This document shows positions 1 through 9,400 of a stretch of DNA of 61,043 nucleotides, piece by piece. Numbering within the stretch: the first letter of the stretch is position 1; each line of letters begins with the position of its first letter. The stretch is from NCBI GenBank assembly GCA_003427395.1, contig BFEA01000029.1, forward strand, positions 4,417,737 to 4,478,779, given 5' to 3'. Both the position numbers and the translations under genes were made by a program. The DNA comes from Chara braunii. Taxonomy: Eukaryota > Streptophyta > Charophyceae > Charales > Characeae. The notes under the pieces were generated by a model. It did not search any database and had not been told where the DNA came from. It was given only the letters and a program-made list of their open reading frames with translations.

Positions 1-2
1 CC

Positions 3-285
3 GAAATGGCCGGCGAGTCGTGAATCATGGTACTCGCCGAGAAGGCGAGTCCGAAGACGACGGTCGCGTGGGACACATAGTAAGTCCTTGCCTCTCGAGT
101 GGAGGAGCAAGTACCCGTCGGCAATGCGGTAATGGCTGGCCGGCGGGTGATCCGAAGATAGNTGTGCATAGAGCGTGCCGAAGTCCGGATCAGACTGATA
201 TGCCCGAATGAAGTGTCGCTGAAGCTCCTCGTCGAATGCGAAGGCATGATGTGTCATAGCGCAAAGATCGGGTCTTCGCCAAACT
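3..285 (-). pseudogene. Integrase N-terminal region, Ty3/gypsy element 1 (partial)
   Basis: The minus frame entering near 285 reads RPDLCAM and then about 85 residues ending GEYHDSRLAGHF at the window edge. This matches the start of a gypsy integrase: the pre-zinc region YRIADGYLLL followed by the first His residues of the HHCC zinc-binding domain. The CC pair and the DDE core lie outside the window. It is not in frame with RNase H: the usual RNase H-integrase linker, expected between FIDQF and RPDLC, is mostly missing, so a deletion with frame change lies near 275-285. One codon holds the N at base 162. Dead as it stands. Confidence 0.75.
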
Positions 286-301
286 GGTCGATGAAGTACA
301 T

Positions 302-2608
302 CTATCGTCCGATCGTGCTGCTCATCGTATCCTGCGTCTTGTAGTAGGTCAATGGATTGTTGTCCGTAACCCATGTGAACCTACGACGCCCAAGGAGAAA
401 GTGCCGCCATCGCTTGAGAGCCATGTCGAATGCGAGCAGCTCCTTCTTCCTTGCATCATCAAGCGAGTTGATGGGAGGCACTTTGTGGCTGAAATACTCC
501 ACAGGGTGCCAGTCGACGCCGTCGTGTTGTTCCAAGACTGCCCCAATGCCATAGTCGGAAGCGTCCGTAGTCACTCTCGTCGGCAGTGTGGGGTCATAGA
601 TGCTACGGACGGGTGCCATAAGCATAGCCGTCTTAAGTGTTTGGAATGACCGGCGTGCGTCGTCATCGAATACGAATGGCACCTTTGGCGACTGTAACCT
701 CGTCATAGGTGCAGCAATCCTGGAATATCCGGTGATGAATCGCTGATAGTAGCCTGCCAATCCCATGAATGAACGAACGTCTGTGGTGTTGGTGGGCTCG
801 GGCCATACTCGTAGGGCCTCGATCTTGTCCGCAAGCGGACGGATGCCTTGTGGCGTCACATAGTGTCCCAAGTACTCCAGCTCCTGCCGTGCGAATTCGC
901 ACTTGTCGCGGTTGGCTTTGTACTTGGCCTGTCGTAGCCGCTCCAAAACGGTGCGCAGGTATTCCACATGCTCCTCCAAACTTCGGCTGTACACCAGGAT
1001 GTCGTCGAGGTAGATAAGTACGTATCGATCCAGCATGTGTCAGAACTCCGTTGTCATATCCGCTTGGAAAGTGGCCTGGGCATTCGTAAGGCCAAATGGC
1101 ATAACCAGTCATTCGAAATGCCCATATCGCGTTTTAGACGTGGTCTTGTAGCGATCCTCCTTGCGAATCTCGAGCTGGTGATATCCCGACTTGAGATCGA
1201 GCTTGGAGAAGAACTTGGCGCCGCCCAGTCGCTCGAGAAGATCGTCGATGCGTGGGAGAGGGCCGGCGTTTCTGATCGTCTGCTCGTTGAGCTTGCAATA
1301 ATCGATGCACAACCGCAAATCCTTGTTCTTCTTCCGGACGAAGAGAACAGGAGCACCGTATGGCGATGAGCTAGGTCGAATCCAGCCTTTCTCCAGAAGG
1401 TCGTCGAGTTGTGCCCGAAGCACACTTAACTCTTCCTCGCTCATTCGGTAGATGCAACCGCGTGGAGGTACGGCCCCGTCCTCGAGGATGATCTCGTGGC
1501 AGATGGGCCGATCCGGTACTACTCCGTGCGGGCCTTCAAACACGTAGTTGTAGGCGTCGAGAAGTCTGGTGATGCGTGGATCCGAAGATGAGTCCGTCGA
1601 TGACGCGTCTTGGGGCGGGAGGGCGTGGAGAAAACACACCCCCATCTCCTCGATGTAATCTCTGATGATGGAAGCTCGCATGCTTGCGGCGGATACCACG
1701 TGACAACTGACTGAAGGGTGAGGAGGAGCTACCGTGCATGGGACTAGTACTCCGTTCCGATCACGAATGTGAACGGTGCGGCGGTAGAAGTTCACCGGGT
1801 GGTCCTCGCTTCGCAGCCATGACATGCCCAAGATCATGTCGAATTTGGTGTCCAGAATGTCAAAGGACACCGCCTCACTTGCGTGAGGGGCAAAGTACAT
1901 TGGGACGTTGTCAATGCACCGGTCGATTGACTTGTGCGTGTGACCGTCTGCCAATGTGACTTGCGTGGGTTGGGACTTCCTTCGGACTCGTGGGCCAAGG
2001 CCGGCGCGTACCATGAAGTCCTGACTCATGTAGTTGCGAGATGCTCCGCAATCAATCAAAGCGATGCAGGTTGCCTCTCCGGTCTCAATGCGTACATATA
2101 GCAATGGTGCGTCAATGTCGTCGTACCGTTGCGTCTTGAACTCGCGGTCGATCTTCGCAATGTAGGCGTGAAGGTCGACAACCTCTACTCCGGCGTCCAT
2201 CAACGGAGTCGGTTCTGCAATGTGCAAGTAATCTCACAATTGTGCCTTGAGCACGTTGCAATGCGGTTTCGACAATCGACCGGACCGGGGCAGGGGCATC
2301 CATTGGAAGTCCTCAAAAGTCAACGGGTCGAGTTCTTCAAGACTTGACCATGACGTTGAATCCCCGGTGGTAGATGACGGCGAAGCTGCCGAATCGGTTG
2401 CCGATGGTGATGAAACCGTGCATGCGGTAGATTGTTCCACGTGGAGCGGTTGGTCCAGCGGTGGAACCAAGTGGACAGCATAATCCTCGTAAGTATACCG
2501 AGGACTCGCGATATTCGCATCCTCCCCAGATGTGTAGGAGGCCGCTAGCAAGGCGGCCCAATCTGGCGGAGTGGGGGCTGGAGTCGCCTCACCTCCCGCG
2601 AAACTCAT
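302..2608 (-). pseudogene. Pol of Ty3/gypsy element 1: protease, RT, RNase H
   Basis: One minus frame runs from an ATG at 2608 (residues MSFAGGEA) to a TAG at 302-304. It contains a retropepsin with the IDCGAS active-site motif near 2050, an RT with [23 protein letters not shown] and an intact catalytic YLDD at 1001-1012, and an RNase H with TDASDYGIGAVL, KELLAF and TDNNPL. In-frame stops lie at 302-304, 1040-1042, 1109-1111 and 2234-2236. Context suggests they replaced Trp or Arg codons (TGG to TAG/TGA, CGA to TGA), so apart from these the frame is open for 2.3 kb. The pol ATG overlaps the gag stop by ATGA. The element would have copied its RNA into DNA but cannot make a full Pol now. Confidence 0.93.
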
Positions 2609-4326
2609 TTTCCCGAGTTGAGTCGAGGCCGCACATCCTCCTTGGCCTGATCCTGGCAAAGAGAGGTCTTGTGCTTAGTGTTGTTGCACCAGTAGCAGCA
2701 GCCGTAACGGCCGCGGTACTTGTACTCGGGCTCGGTCAAGCCGAACTTGACCCATGGTGGTGCTGGCTGTCCATTTCCGGCCTGCGATGCTGGTTTCGCC
2801 TTCCCATTGTTCTGGGACTTCTTGTTGCTTCGCGGCTGGACAACAGCCACCTGATCTCCCTCACATGATGCTGGAGTGGCTGTTGGGTCTTCTCCACTGT
2901 CCGATTGGACTGCAGCGAACTGCTGCTGTCACGGACCAGTTCTTGCCTTCTCCACATAGGTTGGCTGCCACGTGGACTTCTCGTTTGCAGCTGACCTGTT
3001 GGTCTTGATGATCTCCCTTGCCTTATCAATGATCTCAGCGAAGGTGGTGTATTGCTCACGATCACCAAGTGCCTGGCTCAGCGCAACGCATGACCTGTTA
3101 TAGAACTCACGGCGTAGATGCGTGAATGGTAAGTCCAGATCGGGCACTGCCGCGATCTTCTACCATTCCGTGAGCCAGTCTCGTGTTGCGGTGTTGCCCT
3201 GTGACATGGTGAAAAGACGATTGATGGCAAGTGTCGACGTGTCGTCGACGGTGAACCGTTTCTTCCACAGTCGTGTTAGTTCCTCCCATGTGATCTTGTC
3301 CTTCAAGTCTGGTACATCGACGCCGTGAGAGGTTGCCAGGTGGGTCAACCAGGTCTGGCATCCGCCCTTTGAGTTCATGAACAGGGCGTCGATGTACGCA
3401 TGCTTAGCGACAGGCAGAATCCGAAGTTGCGTCGTGAATTCTTCCCACCAGAGGACCGGATCCTGCTGCGTGTAGTCGTCGAACTTGTCCAGTTGGAAAG
3501 TTGGCATCTTGTACAACTTAGGATTGCCATCCGTGTTCGTCGACTGCAGCTGCTAGACCTCGGTCTTCAAGGTGTGCAGCTGACTGCTGATGGTGGTCGG
3601 CGCAGCGAAGGTGTTGATGTCGTCGAGCATTGCCACTACGTGGTCAACGCGTTCCTCGAGTTGGCGGCTAGAGGGTGCAGTGCTGGAAGCCCCAGCAGCT
3701 GGTCCTGGTACAGCCTGTTCCAGGTCCAGTACACGGGAATTGAGTGCCCGTGTTGCATCCTCGTGGCTCTGCACCATCCGGCGGAGGTTCGCCAACTCTT
3801 GGTGTTGTGTCTTCAGATCCTGGTACTGTTGCTGCAGTTCCTGGTTCTGTTTCTCTAACTCGTACCGTTGGTAGTTGCAAGCATGCATCAACCGTGTCAC
3901 GAGTTTGGAGAGGAACTCCTTATGCTGCTCTTCCGGTGTTGCCTCGTCGCCGTTCAGTTCAAAATGCCANTTGCAAGCATGCATCAACCGTGTCACGAGT
4001 TTGGAGAGGAACTCCTTATGCTGCTCTTCCGGTGTTGCCTCGTCGCCGTTCAGTTCAAAATGCCAAAACTTGAGTCTCTCGATGCTGTTGGCTTCATGCC
4101 GCTGCAGCAGATCCTGGGCTTCCTTGCGGCGAGCCTGGGCATCTGCGTCTGCTTCGGCCTGTAGCCGCAGCTTCTCTGCTGTTGTCGCTTCTTCAGCCTG
4201 TAGCTGGGCAGCCTTGGCTGCCAGGTGGCGTTGTTCCTCAACCTCGATTAACGCGAGCTGAGCCTGGAAGCGCTTTCTGTAGTCGGCAATAGGCTCATTG
4301 GCCAGTTGGCCTGGCAGGCCCGTCAT
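2605..4326 (-). pseudogene. Gag of Ty3/gypsy element 1, coiled coil plus zinc knuckle
   Basis: The first ATG of this minus frame is at 4326 (MTGLPGQLAN); the frame ends with TGA at 2605-2607. Order: a long Glu/Ala/Gln-rich coiled coil, a capsid-like region (KDKITWEELTRLWKKRF, then a second helical part), a Pro/Gln/Lys-rich linker, and one CCHC zinc knuckle near 2650-2700 spaced CX2CX4HX4C. Stops break it at 2929-2931, 3160-3162 and 3553-3555; each could come from CAG or CGA by one C-to-T change. A 95-bp duplication plus one N (3875-4065) adds exactly 32 codons and keeps the frame, and looks like an assembly artefact. Gag would form the virus-like particle of the element. Confidence 0.9.
3875..4065. 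repeat. Exact 95-bp direct duplication separated by one N (assembly seam)
   Basis: Bases 3875-3969 and 3971-4065 are identical and separated only by an N at 3970. A single-N gap between two exact overlaps is what an assembler leaves when it abuts contigs without merging them. The duplication lies in the gag coiled coil and happens to preserve its frame. Confidence 0.88.
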
Positions 4327-4328
4327 GT

Positions 4329-4569
4329 TGCTGACATGGCACTGTGTCTGACGTGGCACTGCTGACGTGTCACTGTAGATGACGTGTCACTGTGTCTGAC
4401 ATGGCACTGCTGACGTGTCACTGTGTCTCATGTGGCACTGCTGACGTGTCACTGTAGTTGACGTGTCACTATGTCTGACGTGTCACTGCTGACGTGTCAT
4501 TGTAGCTGACATGTCACTGTAGCTGACGTGTCACTGTGTCTGACGTGGCACTGCTGATGTGTCACTGTA
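4329..4569. repeat. Minisatellite of TGACGTGTCA-like units, 14-18 bp period
   Basis: About 15 units of the form CTGACGTGTCACTG(TGT or TAG) run without interruption. I count about eight exact TGACGTGTCA cores; the rest are mostly TGACGTGGCA, TGACATGGCA and TGACATGTCA. Unit length alternates between about 14 and 17 bp. The core has a central ACGT and resembles bZIP (TGA/C-box) binding sites. It lies immediately upstream of the gag ATG of element 1, in the leader. Confidence 0.9.
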
Positions 4570-5364
4570 CCACCCCGGAAATGCATGCAAAGGGTGGGTC
4601 GGAGGGAAAAACGCAGGTAGGAAACCAACCCAACAATACTTTCCCCCGGCCCTAATCAACAGATAAAATAAAATAAAAAAATAAAATAGGACTATTTCCC
4701 TTTTTTTTTTTTTTTTGTATATCTGTCGATCTATTATGAGTAGGACNTGTCAGAAGAGTACTATGAACGAGATCTAGGCTAGGTTCCGCAAGGTTTCGGC
4801 TTTTACAAACTGCGATCTTGAAAAAAAAAAATTGCGAAATGGAGTAAAGATGCGATTTTCAGAAAAGAACGAAATCCAGTTTCTGAGAATATGGCAACCT
4901 CCGAATATGCCTAACGCAATATTGGTAGGCTTCGAAAGATTTCGGTTTTCAAAAAAATTTTGCGAGATAGAATGGAAATTCGATTTTCAGAAAAGACTAA
5001 TTCCAGTTTCCGAGAATATGACCACTTCTATCGTTATCCCAATATGCCTAGAGAACGAAATACTAACTTCAGAAATTTCAGCTATGTATGCGGAATATCA
5101 GAGAAACGAAACGCTACTATCGGGCATTTTCAGACAAAACGAAATGCGATTTATCAGAAATTTTCAGATATTTGTTACGTAAAAACGAACTACTAATATC
5201 AGAAATTTTCAGGTAAAACGAAATGCGAATATCAGAAATTTTCAGATAGTTGTTGCGAGAAAAATTTTCAGAGATTTGACGAAGTCCTACTTGATTTACT
5301 AACGAGTAGTCAATAGATCAAGCAAGCTGGCTATTTGATTGAGCGGGTCCTCTGAATGAGAGGT
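4570..5364 (-). other. Leader of Ty3/gypsy element 1, A-rich and internally repeated
   Basis: No coding potential. It holds homopolymer tracts near 4700 and 4820, an N at 4747, and two diverged units of about 130 bp (roughly 4785-4915 and 4920-5060), each with GATTTTCAGAAAAGA and AATATGCCTA. These are followed by short repeats of ATCAGAAATTTTCAG (5085-5250). By position it is the untranslated leader between primer site and gag. Confidence 0.6.
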
Positions 5365-5378
5365 CCGCTCCGATACCA
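5365..5378 (-). promoter_or_regulatory. Primer-binding site, initiator tRNA-Met type (element 1)
   Basis: On the minus strand this reads TGGTATCGGAGCGG. Plant retrotransposons commonly carry TGGTATCAGAGC, complementary to the 3' end of initiator tRNA-Met; this has one difference in the first 12 bases. It lies three bases inside the putative LTR edge at 5382, the expected spacing, and upstream of gag. Confidence 0.8.
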
Positions 5379-5381
5379 AAC

Positions 5382-5960
5382 TGTTGCATACTGTAACGTT
5401 GCAGACCAGAACAAGAACCGACCTCTCAATACAAAGTATAAGATAGCACAGCGGAAGACTTAGATACCAATGATCCGACAATCAATATTGCAATGCAGCT
5501 CTGAACATACATCATCATCATCGTTACACAGTGTGAATGGGGTCTGGTGCTTCACACAGAAAGACTGCGCCAGCCCCTATCATACACAGACGAAGAAGAA
5601 GGGGGTTAGACGAAGAGGAGGGGAAGATGGGTATGTCGTCAACACCAAGTCTTCGCACAGACCCAAATAGTCCCTCGTCAAAATGTTTGAATCCCAAATG
5701 TCAAGTCTGGAACCAATGTCGTCAAGTCTCAAGTCACAACTCCGTCTCTCTCTGTCGTAGTCTGAGAAGTCAGGTAGCGAGAGGGTGAGAAGAGATGGTG
5801 GACTTAGAAGAGGAAGAAGAAGAACTCTCTTTCTCTCTGTGTCCAGTACTAACCTGTGAAGTTGGCGCCTTGATGCAGGTACTTCGAAGATGGAGCTGGA
5901 GCTATGGCGCCACAGGTAAGTACCGCTGGCCTCCGCCAGCCATCTCTTCCAACTCTACGA
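5382..5960 (-). mobile_element. Presumed 5' LTR of element 1 (outer end not resolved)
   Basis: On the plus strand the LTR would begin TGTTGCATAC at 5382, giving a CA end on the element strand next to the primer site. Its outer end cannot be fixed because the partner LTR is outside the window. The interval has no ORF of note and contains ATC repeats and CT-rich tracts. Confidence 0.4.
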
Positions 5961-5974
5961 TCTACCACCTATAG

Positions 5975-6130
5975 CGCCCAGCGCTGAAGACTACAGCTAT
6001 GGCTATGGGCGCCCAGCGCCGAAGACTACTACTAGCGCTAATACTACTGCCTAGCGCTGAAGACTACTGCAGCACTCCTCCTGAGTGCTGCGGCCGAATC
6101 CTGAAGACTACTCGTCCTACTGACAACTAC
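5975..6130. repeat. Short dispersed repeats of AGCGCTGAAGACTAC
   Basis: The 15-mer AGCGC(T/C)GAAGACTAC occurs near 5979, 6017 and 6054, and a weaker TGAAGACTACT near 6100, in a roughly 40-bp rhythm. No gene is seen. Confidence 0.6.
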
Positions 6131-6268
6131 CTACCCGTGAAGTGCATGGGAACTTCCTATGTACTACCGGGTGTGCCTCCTGACTCGTGCGAGCAGTCCA
6201 GGAGGCTGCTCTTGCCAATGCCGAAGGAAGGCAGGGGCTGCAGCTGCAGCTCCTGCTCAAGCTCGTGA

Positions 6269-6485
6269 GGAACAGGCTATTTCTGGCCTGTTCCGAAACC
6301 CTGTATTCGTGCCTGAGTCTTAGGGGTGGTCGAAACAATGAGGGCCTGAAAAAGGCCCTCCGTTTCAGGCTGGAAAAACTCTGGGCCTGAAAGGCCCAGA
6401 AATAGGCTGAAACGGAATAGGGCCTGCAGGCCCTCGTATTTCAGCTTCCAGGCTGAAACGACCGGGGCCTGTAAGCCCTAACTTT
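6269..6485. repeat. Array of GGGCCTG...AGGCCC hairpins at about 40-bp spacing
   Basis: Consecutive inverted repeats: 6340-6360 (GAGGGCCTG/AAGGCCCTC), 6381-6399 (CTGGGCCTGAAAGGCCCAG), 6419-6434 (AGGGCCTGCAGGCCCT) and a weaker one at 6464-6479. They alternate with TTTCAGGCTG/GGCTGAAACG motifs, themselves partly palindromic. Confidence 0.7.
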
Positions 6486-6489
6486 TAGG

Positions 6490-7120
6490 CTTTTAGGCTG
6501 AAAGTCCGGGATGGGCCCTGCTGTGGCTACGCAGTATGCCACAATAACCCAGCCCACATGGCTGCATGGTATACACATGTCAGGGTTTGTAAACATATGA
6601 TGAGTCTGATTCCTGACCAGAACCAGATGACAACAATAATGTTATGGGCCACTGGTGTGACCCCCTTAAACCACCAGTACATGGGCACCTGGGCCGTGGG
6701 TCTGACACCTCAAATTCTGGAGGCGCAAAACAAAAACGGGGCCGTCGATCGAATTTATCAATGGCGGGCCCAGCATTTGACGTTTTGGCCTCGTTTTCTT
6801 GTGGCGACAAGTTTCGGACTGCAACGCTGGGGCCGTGTACTTGTGGTTTAAGAAAGGTGGGGCACAGCAAACTCTTGGGCTGACCGGTCTTCACGTTGCT
6901 GCTGATAAAATGCCAAGGAGAATTTTGGGCTACCCATAGATCTTAATATCAACTTATATGGTACAAATGTCCTGAGTCTACATTGATGATCTCTTTGACA
7001 AAGGAGCAGGAGTAGAAGATAGAGAAGTAGCATCAAAGATGGAGGAAATCAATGATCCTCACAAAAGAAGGGACGAAAACGGGAAAGGTGTTTGGAACTT
7101 TGGCCAAGTTAAAAGAAAAA
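6490..7120. other. No gene recognised
   Basis: Overlapping short ORFs occur on both strands around 6560-6890 with no recognisable domain or codon pattern. Nothing else is seen. Confidence 0.6.
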
Positions 7121-7504
7121 GGGATAATTTGCAAAATACCCCCGTAAGTTGAGATATATGCCAAAATGCCCCTGAAAGATGTGGGTAGAGAGGAATGCCC
7201 TTTTGGGCCAAAATCTTTGTGTTGTGCCCCTGTCAGGCGGGTGTGCAACTTTGCAATCTGGACCTCCCAGTTTGGGCCTTGGCCTTTGGCAATAGCGCCT
7301 AGGAAAAGTTGGCAAGTACTGGAACATTTTGCAAAGTTGGACGGTACCCGGTAGGGGTATACTGCAAAGATGGGGGTCCAACGGATGCTATGGGTATTTC
7401 ACAAACTATTTTTTTTGTCGGAGGGGCATTCCGCTCTGCCCACACCTTTTAGGGGCATTTTGGCATATATCTCAAATTTGGGGGGTATTTTGCAAATTAT
7501 TCCC
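7121..7504. mobile_element. Foldback/TIR element (MITE-like) with ~84-bp inverted arms
   Basis: The left arm begins GGGATAATTTGCAAAATACC at 7121 and runs to about 7204. The right arm (about 7421-7504), reverse-complemented, begins GGGAATAATTTGCAAAATAC and follows the left arm with scattered mismatches, sharing GAGATATATGCCAAAATGCC. The 215-bp centre has no coding capacity. The target duplication is unclear because a C28/A12 homopolymer abuts the right end. Confidence 0.8.
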
Positions 7505-7508
7505 CCCC

Positions 7509-7539
<31 letters not shown>

Positions 7540-7541
7540 AA
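7502..7541. repeat. Homopolymer run C28 followed by A12
   Basis: Twenty-eight C then twelve A, starting at the final CCC of the foldback arm. Its true length is doubtful in any assembly. Confidence 0.85.
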
Positions 7542-8090
7542 GACGAGCACAGTTGACAGTTACATCCTCGAATTAATCCTAAATTCGCCCTTCAGACATG
7601 ACAGCCAAACCCCCACCATGCTCTTAACTCATGGAAGACTGGATGAAGCGAAATTTGGACAGATAGAATTGGGAAAATCAGTCCCAAAACCTTCCCACGA
7701 AAGACAGTCTTCCCAGAAAAATGATCTTCCAGACTAGAACGACAGGAGGTCGAGTACAAGGGCCTCAGCAACCTTGTTCGTAATGAGACTACAATAACAA
7801 CAAAAGAAAATAGATCGGATTTCTGAATATATATTATATTTCCTTCGTATTGTCTTTGTTTTGTGCATATCTTTCAAGTTTTGTACTTTTGTTAAAACCT
7901 AAAAGTCAAAACTATAGTCTTTTTAAAGGTTTGACAAGGTTATAACTGAGACCTGCACAAGCAGAGATTGTAATGCAAATGTAGTCAAGGACCTTCCTGC
8001 CAAAGCAATACAGACCCATGCTAGCTGATTCCTAACCAACACACCACATGCATAGCAGACGTACAGCATGTTCCTCAGTCAGTGATGATA
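7542..8090. other. No gene recognised
   Basis: AT-rich towards 7800-7950. No ORF of note and no repeat recognised. Confidence 0.6.
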
Positions 8091-8159
8091 ATTTACTTTC
8101 CCTTTATCATTCTTTGTTTGTCTTCTCTCCATCTCTCTTCCCTGTGTTTGTCCCCTCCC

Positions 8160-8305
8160 CTTTCACTCTGCCTCTTCCTCACAGCGTAAAAGTGGGCCGT
8201 TATGGCACACGGGGATGGGGGCAGCTCGCTCTTAACTTCATCAATGTGGCGACCCTTGTACATGAGAGACACAGTCTAGGGGAGTTAAAAGAAGAATGAG
8301 AAATT
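8160..8305 (+). repeat. Interspersed repeat D, copy 1, with conserved ORF tail
   Basis: Shares GTGGGNCGNTATGNCACACG and GGTGGGGGCAGC-like blocks with the minus strand of 17350-17485. Read as protein, both copies stay open: VGRYGTRGWGQLALN here, VGRYDTRGWGQPPLN there. Both stop just after KEE or KEED. The family is not recognised; it may be the 3' end of a transposon ORF. Confidence 0.6.
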
Positions 8306-8550
8306 GAATGGTTTCAATGTGACCTTATTTTCTTGTTCTTTATCCTTTCTTTCGCAAAGTGCGCTCTTTTAGTTCATAGTTATGTAACAATATATTTGTG
8401 CAAGTGTGCAACTTCGGTGGCAGACGGGTGTGTGGGCACTTTCCGCTCAACCTCAAACGTGGGGAACCTTGCACCTTTTATTATATTGCTCATCAACACG
8501 TTTTTTGTGATGGTATGTGGATGGAATGAGAGAGAGAGTTTGGGGATGTT

Positions 8551-8551
8551 C

Positions 8552-8596
<45 letters not shown>
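8551..8596. repeat. (CA)n microsatellite
   Basis: About 23 CA dinucleotides with one CG interruption near the start. Confidence 0.95.
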
Positions 8597-8597
<1 letters not shown>

Positions 8598-8599
8598 CA

Positions 8600-8950
8600 T
8601 AGCTAGACATCACGGTGCACAGCATAGCTGGGCGCTTATGCACACTCCCACCTATGCTCTGCGGATTCTGTGCGGCTTTCTTCCCCTGAAGGCTGCACAC
8701 CTGCGCCCTCGCCATAAGGCAGTGGGAAATGGGAAATGGGAAGTGGCAGACTACCGGGAGGTGCTAACGACAAACAGTGCCACACAATGGGAATGAAACC
8801 GGTATCAGGCACCGTTTCAGTTTCAGGAAAAGTTCTTTCTCAGGCCCTAACCCCACTGCCTGGCGGTAGCTTGGCACCTGGAAAAAGCATCTACCAACCA
8901 ACATGGACGGACAAGAGAAAAGGGATCCCACGGTGACAGCAATTTTTGGC
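8600..8950. other. No gene recognised
   Basis: Mixed-composition sequence. No ORF or repeat supported. Confidence 0.55.
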
Positions 8951-8956
8951 ACCTCC

Positions 8957-9062
8957 GTAGCTTTATGTTACCCGATCAGGAAGACTTGCCCAATACCTCT
9001 GCTGCTCCAGAATTCTATCCAAACCCAGTGCCTCCATTCCTGATCGGGTAACATGAAGCTAC
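8957..9062. repeat. Inverted repeat, 26-bp arms, 54-bp loop
   Basis: Arms 8957-8982 and 9037-9062 are complementary with one mismatch (core TTACCCGATCAGGAA). It could fold as a hairpin or be a foldback remnant. There is no coding content. Confidence 0.8.
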
Positions 9063-9223
9063 CAAAAGGGTAGCCTGGGCTACTGTCTCACATCAGACAT
9101 CCCCTGCGGAAAGGAGGCACTGGAATTGGATGGAGGCTGGAAAGCCGGAGGTCGGCAGAGTAGACATAAAAATCCTTGCTTTTGCCACACAATTCTTCCA
9201 AAGGCTTCGTTCGATTGCACTGG

Positions 9224-9261
9224 GGTCCAGGCCTTAATGGAAGGTCCAGGCCTTAATGGAA
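9224..9261. repeat. 19-bp tandem duplication
   Basis: GGTCCAGGCCTTAATGGAA occurs twice with no spacer (9224-9242, 9243-9261). Confidence 0.9.
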
Positions 9262-9277
9262 GGCGTATTTTAGGCCG

Positions 9278-9400
9278 GTCAGATGCTTCCAGATTCCCAG
9301 ATTACCCAACCTGACCAGATGCTTCCAAACTCCCAAATTACCGAACCTGACCACATTTGTGCAGATGCTTCCAGATTCCCAGATTACCGAACCTGATCAA
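9278..9400. repeat. Three-unit minisatellite, ~40 bp period
   Basis: Three units of CAGATGCTTCCA(G/A)A(T/C)TCC(C) followed by GATTACC(C/G)AACCTGA at about 9280, 9315 and 9362. Confidence 0.75.

Larger units (their letters stand above)
1..5960 (-). mobile_element. Ty3/gypsy LTR retrotransposon, element 1 (truncated by the window start)
   Basis: Read on the minus strand the order is LTR, primer-binding site, leader with a minisatellite, gag, protease, RT, RNase H and integrase start, which is the Ty3/gypsy order. The integrase runs off the window at base 1, so the 3' half and 3' LTR are not visible. Gag is in one frame and pol in another, overlapping by four bases. Seven premature stops and one deletion break the ORFs. 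The upper (LTR) boundary is not resolved; 5960 is a guess. Confidence 0.93.
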
